DNA of 64,000 bases from Luteipulveratus mongoliensis (lineage in GTDB: Bacteria > Actinomycetota > Actinomycetes > Actinomycetales > Dermatophilaceae). The DNA lies in assembly GCF_001190945.1 (NCBI RefSeq), contig NZ_CP011112.1, positions 1,674,001 to 1,738,000 on the forward strand. The letters run 5' to 3'. The first letter of the stretch is position 1. Each line of letters opens with the position of its first letter. Position numbers and translations under genes: made by a program. Below are positions 35,603 through 44,152 of this stretch, in pieces. The notes below the pieces were generated by a model. It did no database searches, was not told the DNA's origin, and worked only from the letters and a program-made list of their open reading frames with translations.

Positions 35603-37117
35603 TCAGCGGCTGCGGCCGGCGCTGCTGCGGCTGGAGAACGCCGCTGCGCCGCCGGTGCTCGGGCGGTTGCCGCCCTGCGCGCCCTGACCCGGCGTGCTGG
35701 CAGTCCGTCCACGTCCGCCACGACCACGGCCGCGTCCGCGAGTGGACTGGCCCTGGCCGTCCTCGCTCTGGACGGCCGGGCGGCCGCTGCGCGAGCGACC
35801 TTGGCCCTGTCCGCCGCTGTGTCCCTGCCCGCCGCCCTGGCCACGGCCACGGCCGCCACCGTTGCGACCGGAGCCACCGCCGTTGCGGCCGGGGCCGCCG
35901 CCACGACCGGACTGACCGGGCACCTCCAGCATGAGTCCGCCCTCGACATAGGAACGCTCACCGGGAGCGATCTCAAGAAGGAGCGGGTGGCTGGCGTTGA
36001 CCCGGGTGGTGCGGGGCTTGATGCCGGCAGCCTTGGTGAGCTGGCGGACGTCCTTGACCTGGTCGTCGAGCATCATCGTGATGACGGTGCCCGAGGCGCC
36101 GGCACGCGCGGTACGACCAGCGCGGTGCAGGTACGCCTTGTGCTCGACGGGCGGGTCGGCGTGCACGACCAGCGCGACATCGTCCACGTGGATGCCGCGG
36201 GCTGCGATGTCTGTGGCGACAAGGGTGGTCGCCTTGCCGCTCTGGAACGCCTCGAGGTTGCGCTGGCGCGCGCCCTGACCGAGGTTGCCGTGCAGCTCCA
36301 CGGACGGGACGCCCTGGGCGTTGAGCTGCTTCGCGAGCTTCTTGGCGCCGTACTTGGTGCGGGTGAAGACCACGGTGCGACCAGGAGCCGCCGTCAGGTC
36401 CTTGAGCACCGTAAGGCGGTCATCGGCCGTCACGTGGAAGACATGGTGATCCATCGTCGACACCGGCGACTGAGCCGAGTCTGCCTCGTGGGTCACAGGA
36501 CTCGACAGGTAGCGCTTGACGATGACGTTGACGCCGCTGTCGAGCGTGGCCGAGAACAGCATCCGCTGGCCCTGCTTGGGAGTGGCATCCATCAGGCGCT
36601 TGACGCCCGGGAGGAAGCCGAGGTCGGCCATGTGGTCGGCCTCGTCCAGCACGGTGATCTCGACGGAGTCGAGGTTGCAGGCGCCCTGGTTGATGAGGTC
36701 CTGGAGCCGACCGGGGCAGGCGATCAGGACGTCGACACCGGCGCGCAGGCCGCGGACCTGCGGGTTCTGGCCGACGCCACCGAAGACGGTGAGCGTGGTG
36801 AGGCCGGCAGCCTGGGCCATCGGCGCCAGGGCTTCTGCGATCTGGGTGACCAGCTCGCGCGTCGGGGCCAGGATCATCGCGCGGGGCCGGGTCGGCTGGC
36901 GACGCTTGCCGGACGCGACCAGACGAGCGACGACGGGCAGCAGGAAGGCGTACGTCTTGCCGGAGCCGGTGCGGCCACGGCCGAGCACGTCGCGGCCGGC
37001 AAGAGAGTCAGGGAGAGTCGCGGCCTGGATGGGCGTCGGCTCGGTGATGCCGCGCTCAGCGAGCACGGAGGACAGGTTCGAGGGCACGCCGAGGCGCGCG
37101 AAAGCAGTGCTGGGCAA
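35603..37117 (-). CDS. DEAD-box RNA helicase with RGG-rich tail
   Basis: A 504-residue SF2 RNA helicase. It shows the Q-motif region (GITEPTPIQAATLPD), motif I GRTGSGKT, motif II DEAD (VLDEADHM), motif III SAT (LFSATLD), and motif VI HRAGRTARAG. A C-terminal tail (about residues 400-500) is rich in Gly, Arg, Asn and Gln. It is probably a cold-shock or rRNA-remodelling helicase. The tail should bind RNA non-specifically and may support condensate formation. ATG 37117 is the start. Confidence 0.96.
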   Translation of the reverse strand: MPSTAFARLGVPSNLSSVLAERGITEPTPIQAATLPDSLAGRDVLGRGRTGSGKTYAFLLPVVARLVASGKRRQPTRPRAMILAPTRELVTQIAEALAPMAQAAGLTTLTVFGGVGQNPQVRGLRAGVDVLIACPGRLQDLINQGACNLDSVEITVLDEADHMADLGFLPGVKRLMDATPKQGQRMLFSATLDSGVNVIVKRYLSSPVTHEADSAQSPVSTMDHHVFHVTADDRLTVLKDLTAAPGRTVVFTRTKYGAKKLAKQLNAQGVPSVELHGNLGQGARQRNLEAFQSGKATTLVATDIAARGIHVDDVALVVHADPPVEHKAYLHRAGRTARAGASGTVITMMLDDQVKDVRQLTKAAGIKPRTTRVNASHPLLLEIAPGERSYVEGGLMLEVPGQSGRGGGPGRNGGGSGRNGGGRGRGQGGGQGHSGGQGQGRSRSGRPAVQSEDGQGQSTRGRGRGRGGRGRTASTPGQGAQGGNRPSTGGAAAFSSRSSAGRSR

Positions 37118-37207
37118 GTGAGATGCTCCGATGTGCGTGTGTCTCGCCCTGCGCGCTCAGCCCGCGGGTCGCAGGCGGCGGCACATGAAATGGGAGTCCA
37201 CGTCAAG

Positions 37208-37236
37208 GGAGTCCGAGGCAAGACGGAACGGACTCC
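37208..37236 (-). other. Inverted repeat in the DEAD-box helicase leader
   Basis: GGAGTCCG (37208-37215) and CGGACTCC (37229-37236) form an 8-bp stem with a 13-nt loop, about 90 nt upstream of the helicase start. Helicases of this class often have long regulated leaders, but no known motif is visible. The 37118-37332 gap also holds the amidase promoter. Confidence 0.3.
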
Positions 37237-37332
37237 GTGGGCACAGTCTAACGGCCCAATGGCAGCGCTCCGACCACCGGGAGCGTGTCATGGCCCACAT
37301 CGTCGCCGCCGGACCTGCGTACGGTGTGGGCG

Positions 37333-38154
37333 ATGTCTCCCGTCACTCGTGCCCTCGCCGCCGGTGTCCTCCTGCTCAGCCTCGCGGCCTGCAGCGATGA
37401 CCCCAAGCCCAAAGCCGTGTCGCTGACCAGCGTTGCTGCGTCGCCGAGTTCGGCGACGTCCAGCTCCTCGTCGACGGCTCCAGGCGCGCCGCTCCGTGGT
37501 GTCGTCGTCGTGGTCGACCCGGGTCACAACGGTGGCAATGCCAGCCACCCCGCCCAGGTGAACCGGCTCGTCGACTCAGGCTTCGGCGTACGAAAAGCGT
37601 GTAACACCACGGGAACTGAGACCAACGCAGGTCTGTCCGAACATGCCCAGGTCTGGGACGTCTCCAACCGACTGGCTCGGCTGCTGCGTCAGCAGGGCGC
37701 CACGGTCGTGCTGACGCGTACGTCGGACACCGGTGTCGGGCCGTGCATCGACGAGCGCGGTCGCGCGGGGGGGCGGGCGAAGGCGGACGTGATGCTCTCG
37801 ATCCACGCGGACGGCAACAACTCGCCAGGTGTGCGGGGCTTCCACGCCATCCACGCGCCTCGGATGGCCGGTGGCGCGCCCGTGCAGCAGGCGTCGGCGA
37901 GGTTGGCGGTCGCGGTGCGGGACGCGTTCCACAAGGGGACGGGCATGCCGTACGCCGGTTATCTCGGCGGCGGGTCGGGGCTGGCTCCGCGGACGGACCT
38001 CGGCACGCTCAACCTGTCGACGGTGCCGAGCGCGATGATCGAGAGCGGCAACATGCGCAACACCGCGGACGCGCAGCTGCTGGGTGACCCGGCGTTCCGC
38101 GAGCGCGAGGCGGCGGCCCTGGTGACGGGCGTACGCGCCTTCCTGAAGCGGTAG
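37333..38154 (+). CDS. N-acetylmuramoyl-L-alanine amidase lipoprotein (Amidase_3)
   Basis: A 273-residue lipoprotein: signal with lipobox LSLAACS, a Ser/Thr-rich linker, and an Amidase_3 zinc domain. Motifs are VVVDPGHNGGN (first zinc ligand), SEHAQVWDVS (Glu ligand), MLSIHADGNN (His ligand) and MIESGNMRN (catalytic Glu). It cleaves the bond between MurNAc and L-Ala in peptidoglycan. ATG 37333 is preferred over upstream in-frame starts because it gives a normal signal peptide. Confidence 0.93.
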   Translation: MSPVTRALAAGVLLLSLAACSDDPKPKAVSLTSVAASPSSATSSSSSTAPGAPLRGVVVVVDPGHNGGNASHPAQVNRLVDSGFGVRKACNTTGTETNAGLSEHAQVWDVSNRLARLLRQQGATVVLTRTSDTGVGPCIDERGRAGGRAKADVMLSIHADGNNSPGVRGFHAIHAPRMAGGAPVQQASARLAVAVRDAFHKGTGMPYAGYLGGGSGLAPRTDLGTLNLSTVPSAMIESGNMRNTADAQLLGDPAFREREAAALVTGVRAFLKR

Positions 38155-38155
38155 A

Positions 38156-38221
38156 CCTCCCAACACAAACGGACTTCGGTAACACGCATGCGTGTTACCG
38201 AAGTCCGTTTGTGTTGGGAGG
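38156..38221. terminator. Perfect 66-bp palindrome between convergent genes
   Basis: The two 33-bp arms, from CCTCCCAACACAAACGG to the centre GCATGC and back, are exact complements. It starts 1 nt after the amidase stop and ends 1 nt before the MMPL stop on the other strand. A-rich and T-rich parts of the arms help termination in both directions. It is clearly less GC-rich than its flanks, which suggests an acquired or selected element. Confidence 0.92.
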
Positions 38222-38222
38222 A

Positions 38223-40421
38223 CTAGCCGGCTACGGGTGCCGGCTCGGGCGTCCGCGCGGGCTCGGAGGGTGACTCCGAGAGGCCGATGCGGTCGTGCAG
38301 CCTGGCCAGCGGCTTGGGCGCCCACCAGGCGCGGTCACCGAGCAGCCCCATCACAGCCGGCACCAGGATCCCGCGGATCAGCGTGGCGTCGATCAGGATC
38401 GCCAGTCCAGCTCCCAGACCGAACATCTGCAGGAAGCTCACCGAGCTCGTCCCGAAGGCGAAGAAGCTCACCGACAGGATCACCGCGGCCATCGACACGA
38501 TCCGCCCGCTGCGAGCAAGGCCCGAAGTGACTGCCTCCCGCAGCGGGGCCCCGGCCTCGTGCATCTCCTTGATGCGGCTCATCACGAACACCTCGTAGTC
38601 CATCGAGAGGCCGAACGTGATGCAGAACATCAGCAGCAGCATGCTCGTGTTGAGCGGCTGCGGGGTGAAGCCCAGCCAGTCCGCGAGGTGCCCGTCCTGG
38701 AAGATCCACACCATGGTGCCGAGCGTCGCCGACAGCCCAATCACGTTGAGTACCAACGCTCTCAGCGGCTGCAGCAGGCTTCCCGTGAAGAGGAACAGCA
38801 AGATGAACGTGGTGATAGCGATGATCGCTGCGGCCAGCGGGACACGCGACATGATCGCGTCCTGGCCATCGACGAGCCGTGCGGTGGAGCCACCGACCAC
38901 GAAGGTCGTGCCGGCCGGCTCGGGCAGGTCACGCACCCGGGTGAGCACGTCCTTCGCCTGATCGGACTGGGCGTCGTACGACGTCACGACCGACAGGCGC
39001 TGCGCGTCCGGTCGGGCGTTGCGTGCGTCGGTCGGGGAGGTGGCGATCTTGGTGCCGTGCACGAAGGTGCCCGCACTCGAGTCGACCCGCTCGACGCCGC
39101 TCAGCCGCGACAGGTCGGTGGCGTACGACGTCACGGCCCCTGCGGACGCCGCCCCGTTGCTGACCGCGGTGATGGCGTCGGTGTCGTCGGACTGGAACTG
39201 GCCACGCAGGGCATCGCCGGCGACCCGGCTGGTCGCGCTGTTCGGGAGAACCCGGTCATCCGGCGTACCGAACGTCACGTGGGCCAGGGGAGACGCGATG
39301 AGCAGCAGGGCTGCGACGACCGGGAGCGCAGTCAGCGCAGGGCGACGCATCGCGACTCCGGCGAGGCGACCCCAGAACGGTGCGACCGTGGCGGGCGAGC
39401 CCTTGACCCAGGGCAGTCGACCGGCGTTGACGCGTGGGCCGAGCACCGTGAGCAGTGCGGGCAGGACCACGAGACCGGCCAGCATGGCGATCAGGATGAC
39501 GCCGATACCGGCGTAGGCGAACGAGCGCAGGAAGAAGAGTGGGAAGAGCAGGAGAGCGCCGAGGGCCACTGCGACGGTCGAGGCGCTGAAGACGATGGTG
39601 CGTCCCGCCGTCTCGACGGTGCGGATCACCGCTTCCTCCGTCGTACGGCCGTGGCCGAGCTCTTCCCGGAATCGGCTGACCATCAAGAGCGCGTAGTCGA
39701 CCGCGAGGCCGAGACCGAGGCTGGTGGTGAGGTTGATCGCGAAGATCGAGACGTCGGTCATCGAGCCGAGGATCGACAGCTCGGCGAAGGTGCCGAAGAT
39801 CGCGAAGATGCCGATGCCCAGCGGCAGCAGCGCGGCGACCACGCTGCCGAACGCTAGGCCGAGGAGCACGAGCATCAACGGGATAGCGATCGACTCGGCG
39901 AAGGCAAGGTCCTGGGTGACCTGCGAGGTGACGTCGAGGTTGACGCCGCTCTCGCCACCGATCTCGACCTGGAGGCCGCTGCGGTTGCCTCCGTAGGTGT
40001 CGGCGACGTCCTGAGCGACCTCGGCCTGATGGTCGAAGTCACCCGGAATCGACGCTACGACAATGGCTTTCGTGCCATCGGCTGACTTCATCGACGGCGA
40101 TCCGGTGGTCCAGTACGACGCCACGTTGCTCAGGTCGCGGTCCTGGGCAAGTTGCCCCGTGAGCTGGCGCCCTTGGGCGGCGACCTGGTCGACGGGACGT
40201 TTGGCATCCACGACGAGGACGAGGTCGGCATCGTCACCGAACCGGTCCGTGACGATGCTCGAGGCCTTGGTGGAGTCGGCGCCCGGGTCGTCGAACCCGC
40301 CGCCCTGGAGCTTGCTGAAGGCGCCGACGCCGAGGACGGCGGCGGCAATGAGGACGACCACCGTGGCCGCGAGGACGAGCCGCGCCCGTCTGACGACGAA
40401 CTGTGCGAGATAGCGAAGCAT
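38223..40421 (-). CDS. MMPL-family RND transporter
   Basis: A 732-residue exporter with two RND modules. The transmembrane Asp-Tyr pairs are in LGLAVDYALLM and GLSMDYEVFVM. An extracytoplasmic domain follows the first helix (about 38-165) and another precedes the second bundle (about 400-510). The substrate is unknown. ATG 40421 (MLRYLAQFVV) is preferred over the 30-codon upstream extension, which overlaps the operators of the divergent TetR gene. The pair is a typical TetR-regulated exporter. Confidence 0.95.
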   Translation of the reverse strand: MLRYLAQFVVRRARLVLAATVVVLIAAAVLGVGAFSKLQGGGFDDPGADSTKASSIVTDRFGDDADLVLVVDAKRPVDQVAAQGRQLTGQLAQDRDLSNVASYWTTGSPSMKSADGTKAIVVASIPGDFDHQAEVAQDVADTYGGNRSGLQVEIGGESGVNLDVTSQVTQDLAFAESIAIPLMLVLLGLAFGSVVAALLPLGIGIFAIFGTFAELSILGSMTDVSIFAINLTTSLGLGLAVDYALLMVSRFREELGHGRTTEEAVIRTVETAGRTIVFSASTVAVALGALLLFPLFFLRSFAYAGIGVILIAMLAGLVVLPALLTVLGPRVNAGRLPWVKGSPATVAPFWGRLAGVAMRRPALTALPVVAALLLIASPLAHVTFGTPDDRVLPNSATSRVAGDALRGQFQSDDTDAITAVSNGAASAGAVTSYATDLSRLSGVERVDSSAGTFVHGTKIATSPTDARNARPDAQRLSVVTSYDAQSDQAKDVLTRVRDLPEPAGTTFVVGGSTARLVDGQDAIMSRVPLAAAIIAITTFILLFLFTGSLLQPLRALVLNVIGLSATLGTMVWIFQDGHLADWLGFTPQPLNTSMLLLMFCITFGLSMDYEVFVMSRIKEMHEAGAPLREAVTSGLARSGRIVSMAAVILSVSFFAFGTSSVSFLQMFGLGAGLAILIDATLIRGILVPAVMGLLGDRAWWAPKPLARLHDRIGLSESPSEPARTPEPAPVAG

Positions 40422-40446
40422 GACCGGACTCCCGATGTGTGCAGGC

Positions 40447-40494
40447 GTTAACTTGATGGGTGTTAACTTGCCATCGATGTGTACGGGTGTCAAC
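40447..40494. promoter_or_regulatory. Three GTTAAC-type operator half-sites between MMPL and TetR
   Basis: GTTAAC occurs at 40447 and 40462 (15 bp apart), and GTCAAC at 40489 (27 bp on). Each of the first two lies in a G(T/C)GTTAACTTG context. They fill the 82-bp divergent promoter region and are good candidates for the TetR binding site. Confidence 0.55.
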
Positions 40495-40503
40495 ATCCTT
40501 TTC

Positions 40504-41160
40504 ATGAACACCCGAGCCCCCTATCACCACGGAGATCTGCGCAACGCCCTGATCGATGCGGCAGCCCAGCTGGCTGCAGGGGGCGGGCCGGAGGCGGTCA
40601 CCGTGCGCGCGGCGGCACGGCACGTCGGGGTGACGCCGACGGCGGCGTACCGGCACTTCGCAGGTCATGACGACCTCTTGCTGGCCGCGAAGGAGGAGTC
40701 GGTGACCCGGCTCGGGGCCGCGATGCGACGGCGGGTCGACGACCTCGGGCCGGTCGACGAGACGGAGGCGTCAGTGCGCGCCCGCCTCAATGCGATGGGG
40801 CGCGGCTACATCGACTTCGCCCTGGGCGAGCCGGGGCTCTACCGGACGGCATTCGGGCAGGAGTCCCATCCGATGGATGAGGACAAGGAGGTGAAGCTCG
40901 CCGACGCCAACCACCCGTACAGCATGTTGGTGGGCGTCCTCGCCGACCTGGTCAAGCTCGGCGTCGTCCGCGAGGAGGATCTCGAGGGCACCTGCAACAG
41001 CGCGTGGGCGTTCGCGCACGGCCTGTCCCTGCTACTGATCGACGGCCCGTTCACCGGTCTCGGCGAGGATGAGAAGGCGCACATCGTCGAGGACACGCTG
41101 CGGGTCTTCGGGCAGACGATCATCCCGCCGGCCGCACCACCGTCGATCGAATCTCCCTGA
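40504..41160 (+). CDS. TetR-family regulator of the divergent MMPL exporter
   Basis: A 218-residue TetR repressor, with N-terminal helix-turn-helix VRAAARHVGVTPTAAYRHFAGHDDLL and a ligand-binding C-terminal domain with the WHG-type (TetR_C_33-like) appearance. ATG 40504 (MNTRAPYHHGDLRNAL) matches the family start; the frame extends 28 codons upstream through the operator region. Confidence 0.93.
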   Translation: MNTRAPYHHGDLRNALIDAAAQLAAGGGPEAVTVRAAARHVGVTPTAAYRHFAGHDDLLLAAKEESVTRLGAAMRRRVDDLGPVDETEASVRARLNAMGRGYIDFALGEPGLYRTAFGQESHPMDEDKEVKLADANHPYSMLVGVLADLVKLGVVREEDLEGTCNSAWAFAHGLSLLLIDGPFTGLGEDEKAHIVEDTLRVFGQTIIPPAAPPSIESP

Positions 41161-41169
41161 AGGTCAACG

Positions 41170-41211
41170 GGTTTCGACTCGACGTCCGCTCGCGCTCCGG
41201 TCGGCTCAACC
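41170..41211. repeat. Diverged copy of the 40-bp repeat
   Basis: The unit GGTTTCGACTCG ... CGTCCGCTCGCGCTCCGG ... CGGCTCAACC follows the plan of the GGTCTCGATACG ... CTCGACC repeat with many changes and a small insertion. It lies just after the TetR stop and before the convergent SDR stop. Confidence 0.42.
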
Positions 41212-41226
41212 GGCGGGGTTGCTGGC

Positions 41227-42054
41227 TCAGCCGGTGCGGTTGAGCTTCTTGGCGAGCCGGCGCTGCTGGACCCGCCCCATCTTGTGCACGGCAGGCAGCG
41301 CCGCGAGCGCGAACGCCGGCGAGGCCGACCCCACTCGCGCCAGACCACCGCGCCACGACGGAGCACTCGTGATGGGGCGCGGCTTGTCGACCACGCGCTC
41401 CACGAGGTCGGCGACCTGGCTCGGCTGCAGCAGCGTTCCGGAGAACGACATGGCGGCCTCGTCCTCCTCGAGCCGGTCGTACAGCATCGGCGTCCACATG
41501 CCGTCCGGGCAGATGACGCTGATGTGGATGTCCTTCAGGCCGGCGCGGCGAAGGTCGGCCAGCGTCGAGCCGCTCAGCCCGACCACAGCGTGCTTCGACG
41601 CCGCGTAGACCGCCTCGCCCGGCACGGCTGACAGCCCGGCGAGCGAGGCGATGTTGACGATGTGCCCGCGCTTCGTGGGCCGCATCTGCTCCAGGGCCGC
41701 ACCAACGCCGTGCAGTGTGCCGATGGCATTGACCTCCAGGACCTGCTCCCAGACATCCATCGGGCGGTCCCACATCGGACCGGTGATCAGGATGCCCGCA
41801 TTGTTGACCCACAGGTCGAGGCGGCCGGCGCGCTCCACGGCTTGCTCTGCTGCCGTGCGGCACCCCTCGTAGTCGCGGACGTCGAGCGCGCTCGCCCACG
41901 CTCGCTCGCCGGCGAGATCGACAGTCTCCTTCGCCAGCCTGAGGTCACGGTCGGTGACGTGCACGGCGTACCCGCGCCTGGCCAGCCGCAGCGCGATCTC
42001 CCGGCCCAGGCCCTGCCCGGCACCGGTGACGACCGCCCCGCCCAAGGCGCTCAC
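41227..42054 (-). CDS. Short-chain dehydrogenase/reductase, monooxygenase-linked
   Basis: A 275-residue SDR. The cofactor motif is GAGQGLGREIA, the NNAG motif is complete (WVNNAGILI), and the catalytic Tyr-Lys pair lies in VYAASKHAVV. The C-terminal extension of about 30 basic residues may contact a membrane. GTG 42054 overlaps the stop of the flavin monooxygenase gene (GTGA), so the enzyme may supply or remove an alcohol/ketone for that monooxygenase. Confidence 0.93.
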   Translation of the reverse strand: MSALGGAVVTGAGQGLGREIALRLARRGYAVHVTDRDLRLAKETVDLAGERAWASALDVRDYEGCRTAAEQAVERAGRLDLWVNNAGILITGPMWDRPMDVWEQVLEVNAIGTLHGVGAALEQMRPTKRGHIVNIASLAGLSAVPGEAVYAASKHAVVGLSGSTLADLRRAGLKDIHISVICPDGMWTPMLYDRLEEDEAAMSFSGTLLQPSQVADLVERVVDKPRPITSAPSWRGGLARVGSASPAFALAALPAVHKMGRVQQRRLAKKLNRTG

Positions 42055-43463
42055 GCGGTCGCCGACGAGCGGTCCGTCGTACGCGCCGCCTGGGCTCTCG
42101 CAGCTCCTTGCTTGCGCTCGCGCTGCAGGTCCCAGAGGTAGTGGTCGAAGTCGACCTCCATGGTGTGGCGGGCGGAGGAGTAGAAGCGCTTCTTGTTGGC
42201 CTCGTGGTCGTGCACCATCTGCTGGCGGATCTCGGTGTCGGACGGCGGAGCGTACGTGCCGCGCAGCTGCTCGGTGATCCAGACGCTCTGCGCCTCGGCG
42301 AGCGGCATGACTGCACCGACCGGCTGGAGCAGGCCGAGGAAGTAGAGGCCGGGCAGGTCGGGGTGGACCGTGCGCTTCCACAGCGGCAGGTCGTTGTCCT
42401 TGACCGAGAGCACGTCGGGGTCCAGGAAGGGGAAGGACACGCGGTAGCCGGTGGCCCAGACGATCAGGTCCGCCGGCACGCTGCTGCCGTCCACGAAGAC
42501 GACTCGATCGCCGTCCAGTCGCTCGATGCCGGGCTTGGGCGTGAGGCGACCGGACTTCAGGGCGCCACGGATGCCTTCGGACTGCACCGGGTGCGACTGT
42601 CCGGGCTTGTGCTTGGGCTGGGGCAGGCCGAGCTTGGCGACGTTGCCCGAGGCGAAGGCGCCGACGGCGAGCTTGGCGCTGGTCGCCCACCACGGCAGCC
42701 AGGACGGCAGCGCGACCTGGTCGGACGGGCGGCCGAAGAGGAACTTGCGCAGCACCCACTGGCCGCGCCGCTGCGAGATGGTCGCGGTGCGCGCCTTCTC
42801 GGTGGCGGCGACAGCAATGTCCATGGCGGAGTTGCCCGCGCCGACCACGACCACGTCGTGGCCCACGAGCTGGTCGCCGTTGCGGTAGTCGTGAGAGTGA
42901 ATCTGCTTGCCGTTGAACGTTCCTGGGTACGCCGGCTCCGGCCAACGCGCATCCCAGTGGTGGCCGTTGGCGACGAGCACCGCGTCGAAGTCCTCGGTGC
43001 GCTGGCCCTCTGGCCCGGTCACCGTCACGAGCCACGTGCCGTCGCCGTTGCGGGTCACGTGATCGACGGACGTCGAGAAGGTGATGCGGTCGCCGAAGCC
43101 GAAGTGGTCGACGTACTGCGTGAAGTAGTCGGCGACCTGGTGGTGCTTGGCGTACGCGGGGTAGTCGGCCGGCATGGGGAAGTCGGAGTACGCCATCCGC
43201 GGGCAGGAGGTGTTGATCTCCAGGGTCTCGTAACAGGCGGACTGCCCGTTGGGGTTGTCGTAGACCCAGTTGCCGCCGACGACCGTGCCGCGCTCGTAGC
43301 ACTCGAACGGGATGCCGGCCTCGTGCAGCGCCTTGGCTGCCGCGATACCGCTCGACCCGGCACCGATCACGCAGGCTCGGGGGAGCGAGGGGTCGGGGGC
43401 GACCGGCGTCTGCGGTGCGGGTGCCCGATGCTTGTTCTTGACCATGTACGCCACAAGCGACAT
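42051..43463 (-). CDS. Flavin-containing monooxygenase (FMO/BVMO-like)
   Basis: A 470-residue class-B flavoprotein. The FAD motif is VIGAGSSGIAAAKA, the NADP motif is VVVVGAGNSAMDIA, and the FMO fingerprint FxGxxxHxxxY is present as FNGKQIHSHDY. A further WATGYR motif follows. Such enzymes insert one oxygen into ketones or oxygenate N or S atoms. Two starts are possible, ATG 43463 (MSLVAYMVK) and ATG 43445. Coupled to the SDR, it is a plausible ketone or hydroxylated-lipid degradation pair. Confidence 0.93.
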   Translation of the reverse strand: MSLVAYMVKNKHRAPAPQTPVAPDPSLPRACVIGAGSSGIAAAKALHEAGIPFECYERGTVVGGNWVYDNPNGQSACYETLEINTSCPRMAYSDFPMPADYPAYAKHHQVADYFTQYVDHFGFGDRITFSTSVDHVTRNGDGTWLVTVTGPEGQRTEDFDAVLVANGHHWDARWPEPAYPGTFNGKQIHSHDYRNGDQLVGHDVVVVGAGNSAMDIAVAATEKARTATISQRRGQWVLRKFLFGRPSDQVALPSWLPWWATSAKLAVGAFASGNVAKLGLPQPKHKPGQSHPVQSEGIRGALKSGRLTPKPGIERLDGDRVVFVDGSSVPADLIVWATGYRVSFPFLDPDVLSVKDNDLPLWKRTVHPDLPGLYFLGLLQPVGAVMPLAEAQSVWITEQLRGTYAPPSDTEIRQQMVHDHEANKKRFYSSARHTMEVDFDHYLWDLQRERKQGAARAQAARTTDRSSATA

Positions 43464-43470
43464 GGTGACA

Positions 43471-43490
43471 TTGAAAATCTCGCGTTTCAA
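43471..43490. promoter_or_regulatory. TetR-type operator between the FMO and TetR genes
   Basis: TTGAAA (43471-43476) and TTTCAA (43485-43490) form an inverted repeat around 8 bp in the 45-bp gap between the divergent genes. The position is right for control of both promoters by the TetR protein. Confidence 0.62.
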
Positions 43491-43508
43491 TCGTTTGGAG
43501 GAGATTGG

Positions 43509-44144
43509 GTGGCCCAGACCACATCGCGAGCGGGGCGTCCGTGGCGCGGAGTCGCGCCGCAGGACCGCGACGCACAGCGACGAGCTCGCCTCATCGACGC
43601 CGGCCTGGAGGTCTTCGGGACGACCGGCTATCAGGCGAGCACCGTCAGCGGCCTGTGCGCGGCGGCCGGGGTATCGACGCGATCGTTCTACGAGCTGTTC
43701 AGCCATCGCAGCGCGCTGCTCGAGGCGGTCTACGTGCAGATCTGCGACGACGTCCAGACACGGATCGTCGGGCTGGGCGCGCCGGGAGACGACGTCAGCG
43801 CCTGGATTCGCGCAGCGGTCGAGCAGGTTCTGGGCCCACTCCTGAAGGACGTCCGCACGATCCGGATCATCGAGGTCGAGATGGTCGGGGTCAGCGCGGA
43901 GCTGGAGGAGACCCGCCGACGTACGACGAAGTCCATCGCCGAGGCGTTGAGCCTGGTCCAGGTGGCGCTGAGCGGCGAGGGCAGCCTGACGCTGGCGCGG
44001 CGTGCGCTGCTCGGGGTCTTCCTCGAGGGCGGGATGTCCGAGGCGCTCGTGGCGTTCGCACGTGACGAGCTGGCAGGACCGGTCACGGCGGAAGACTTCC
44101 TCGACGAGCTCAGCACGATCGTGGAGCACCTGCTCGCGGTCTGA
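43509..44144 (+). CDS. TetR-family regulator of the FMO-SDR operon
   Basis: A 211-residue TetR protein: helix-turn-helix VSGLCAAAGVSTRSFYELFSHRSALL near residues 38-63 and a C-terminal ligand-binding domain. GTG 43509 lies 6 nt after GGAGGAG, which decides the start among in-frame options. The gene is divergent from the FMO-SDR operon. Confidence 0.93.
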   Translation: MAQTTSRAGRPWRGVAPQDRDAQRRARLIDAGLEVFGTTGYQASTVSGLCAAAGVSTRSFYELFSHRSALLEAVYVQICDDVQTRIVGLGAPGDDVSAWIRAAVEQVLGPLLKDVRTIRIIEVEMVGVSAELEETRRRTTKSIAEALSLVQVALSGEGSLTLARRALLGVFLEGGMSEALVAFARDELAGPVTAEDFLDELSTIVEHLLAV

Positions 44145-44152
44145 GTGGACGT

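Noticed and set aside
41227-43575. Single 782-codon frame covering the SDR and beyond
   Set aside because: Only the C-terminal 275 codons form an SDR; the rest is a shifted reading of the flavin monooxygenase gene.
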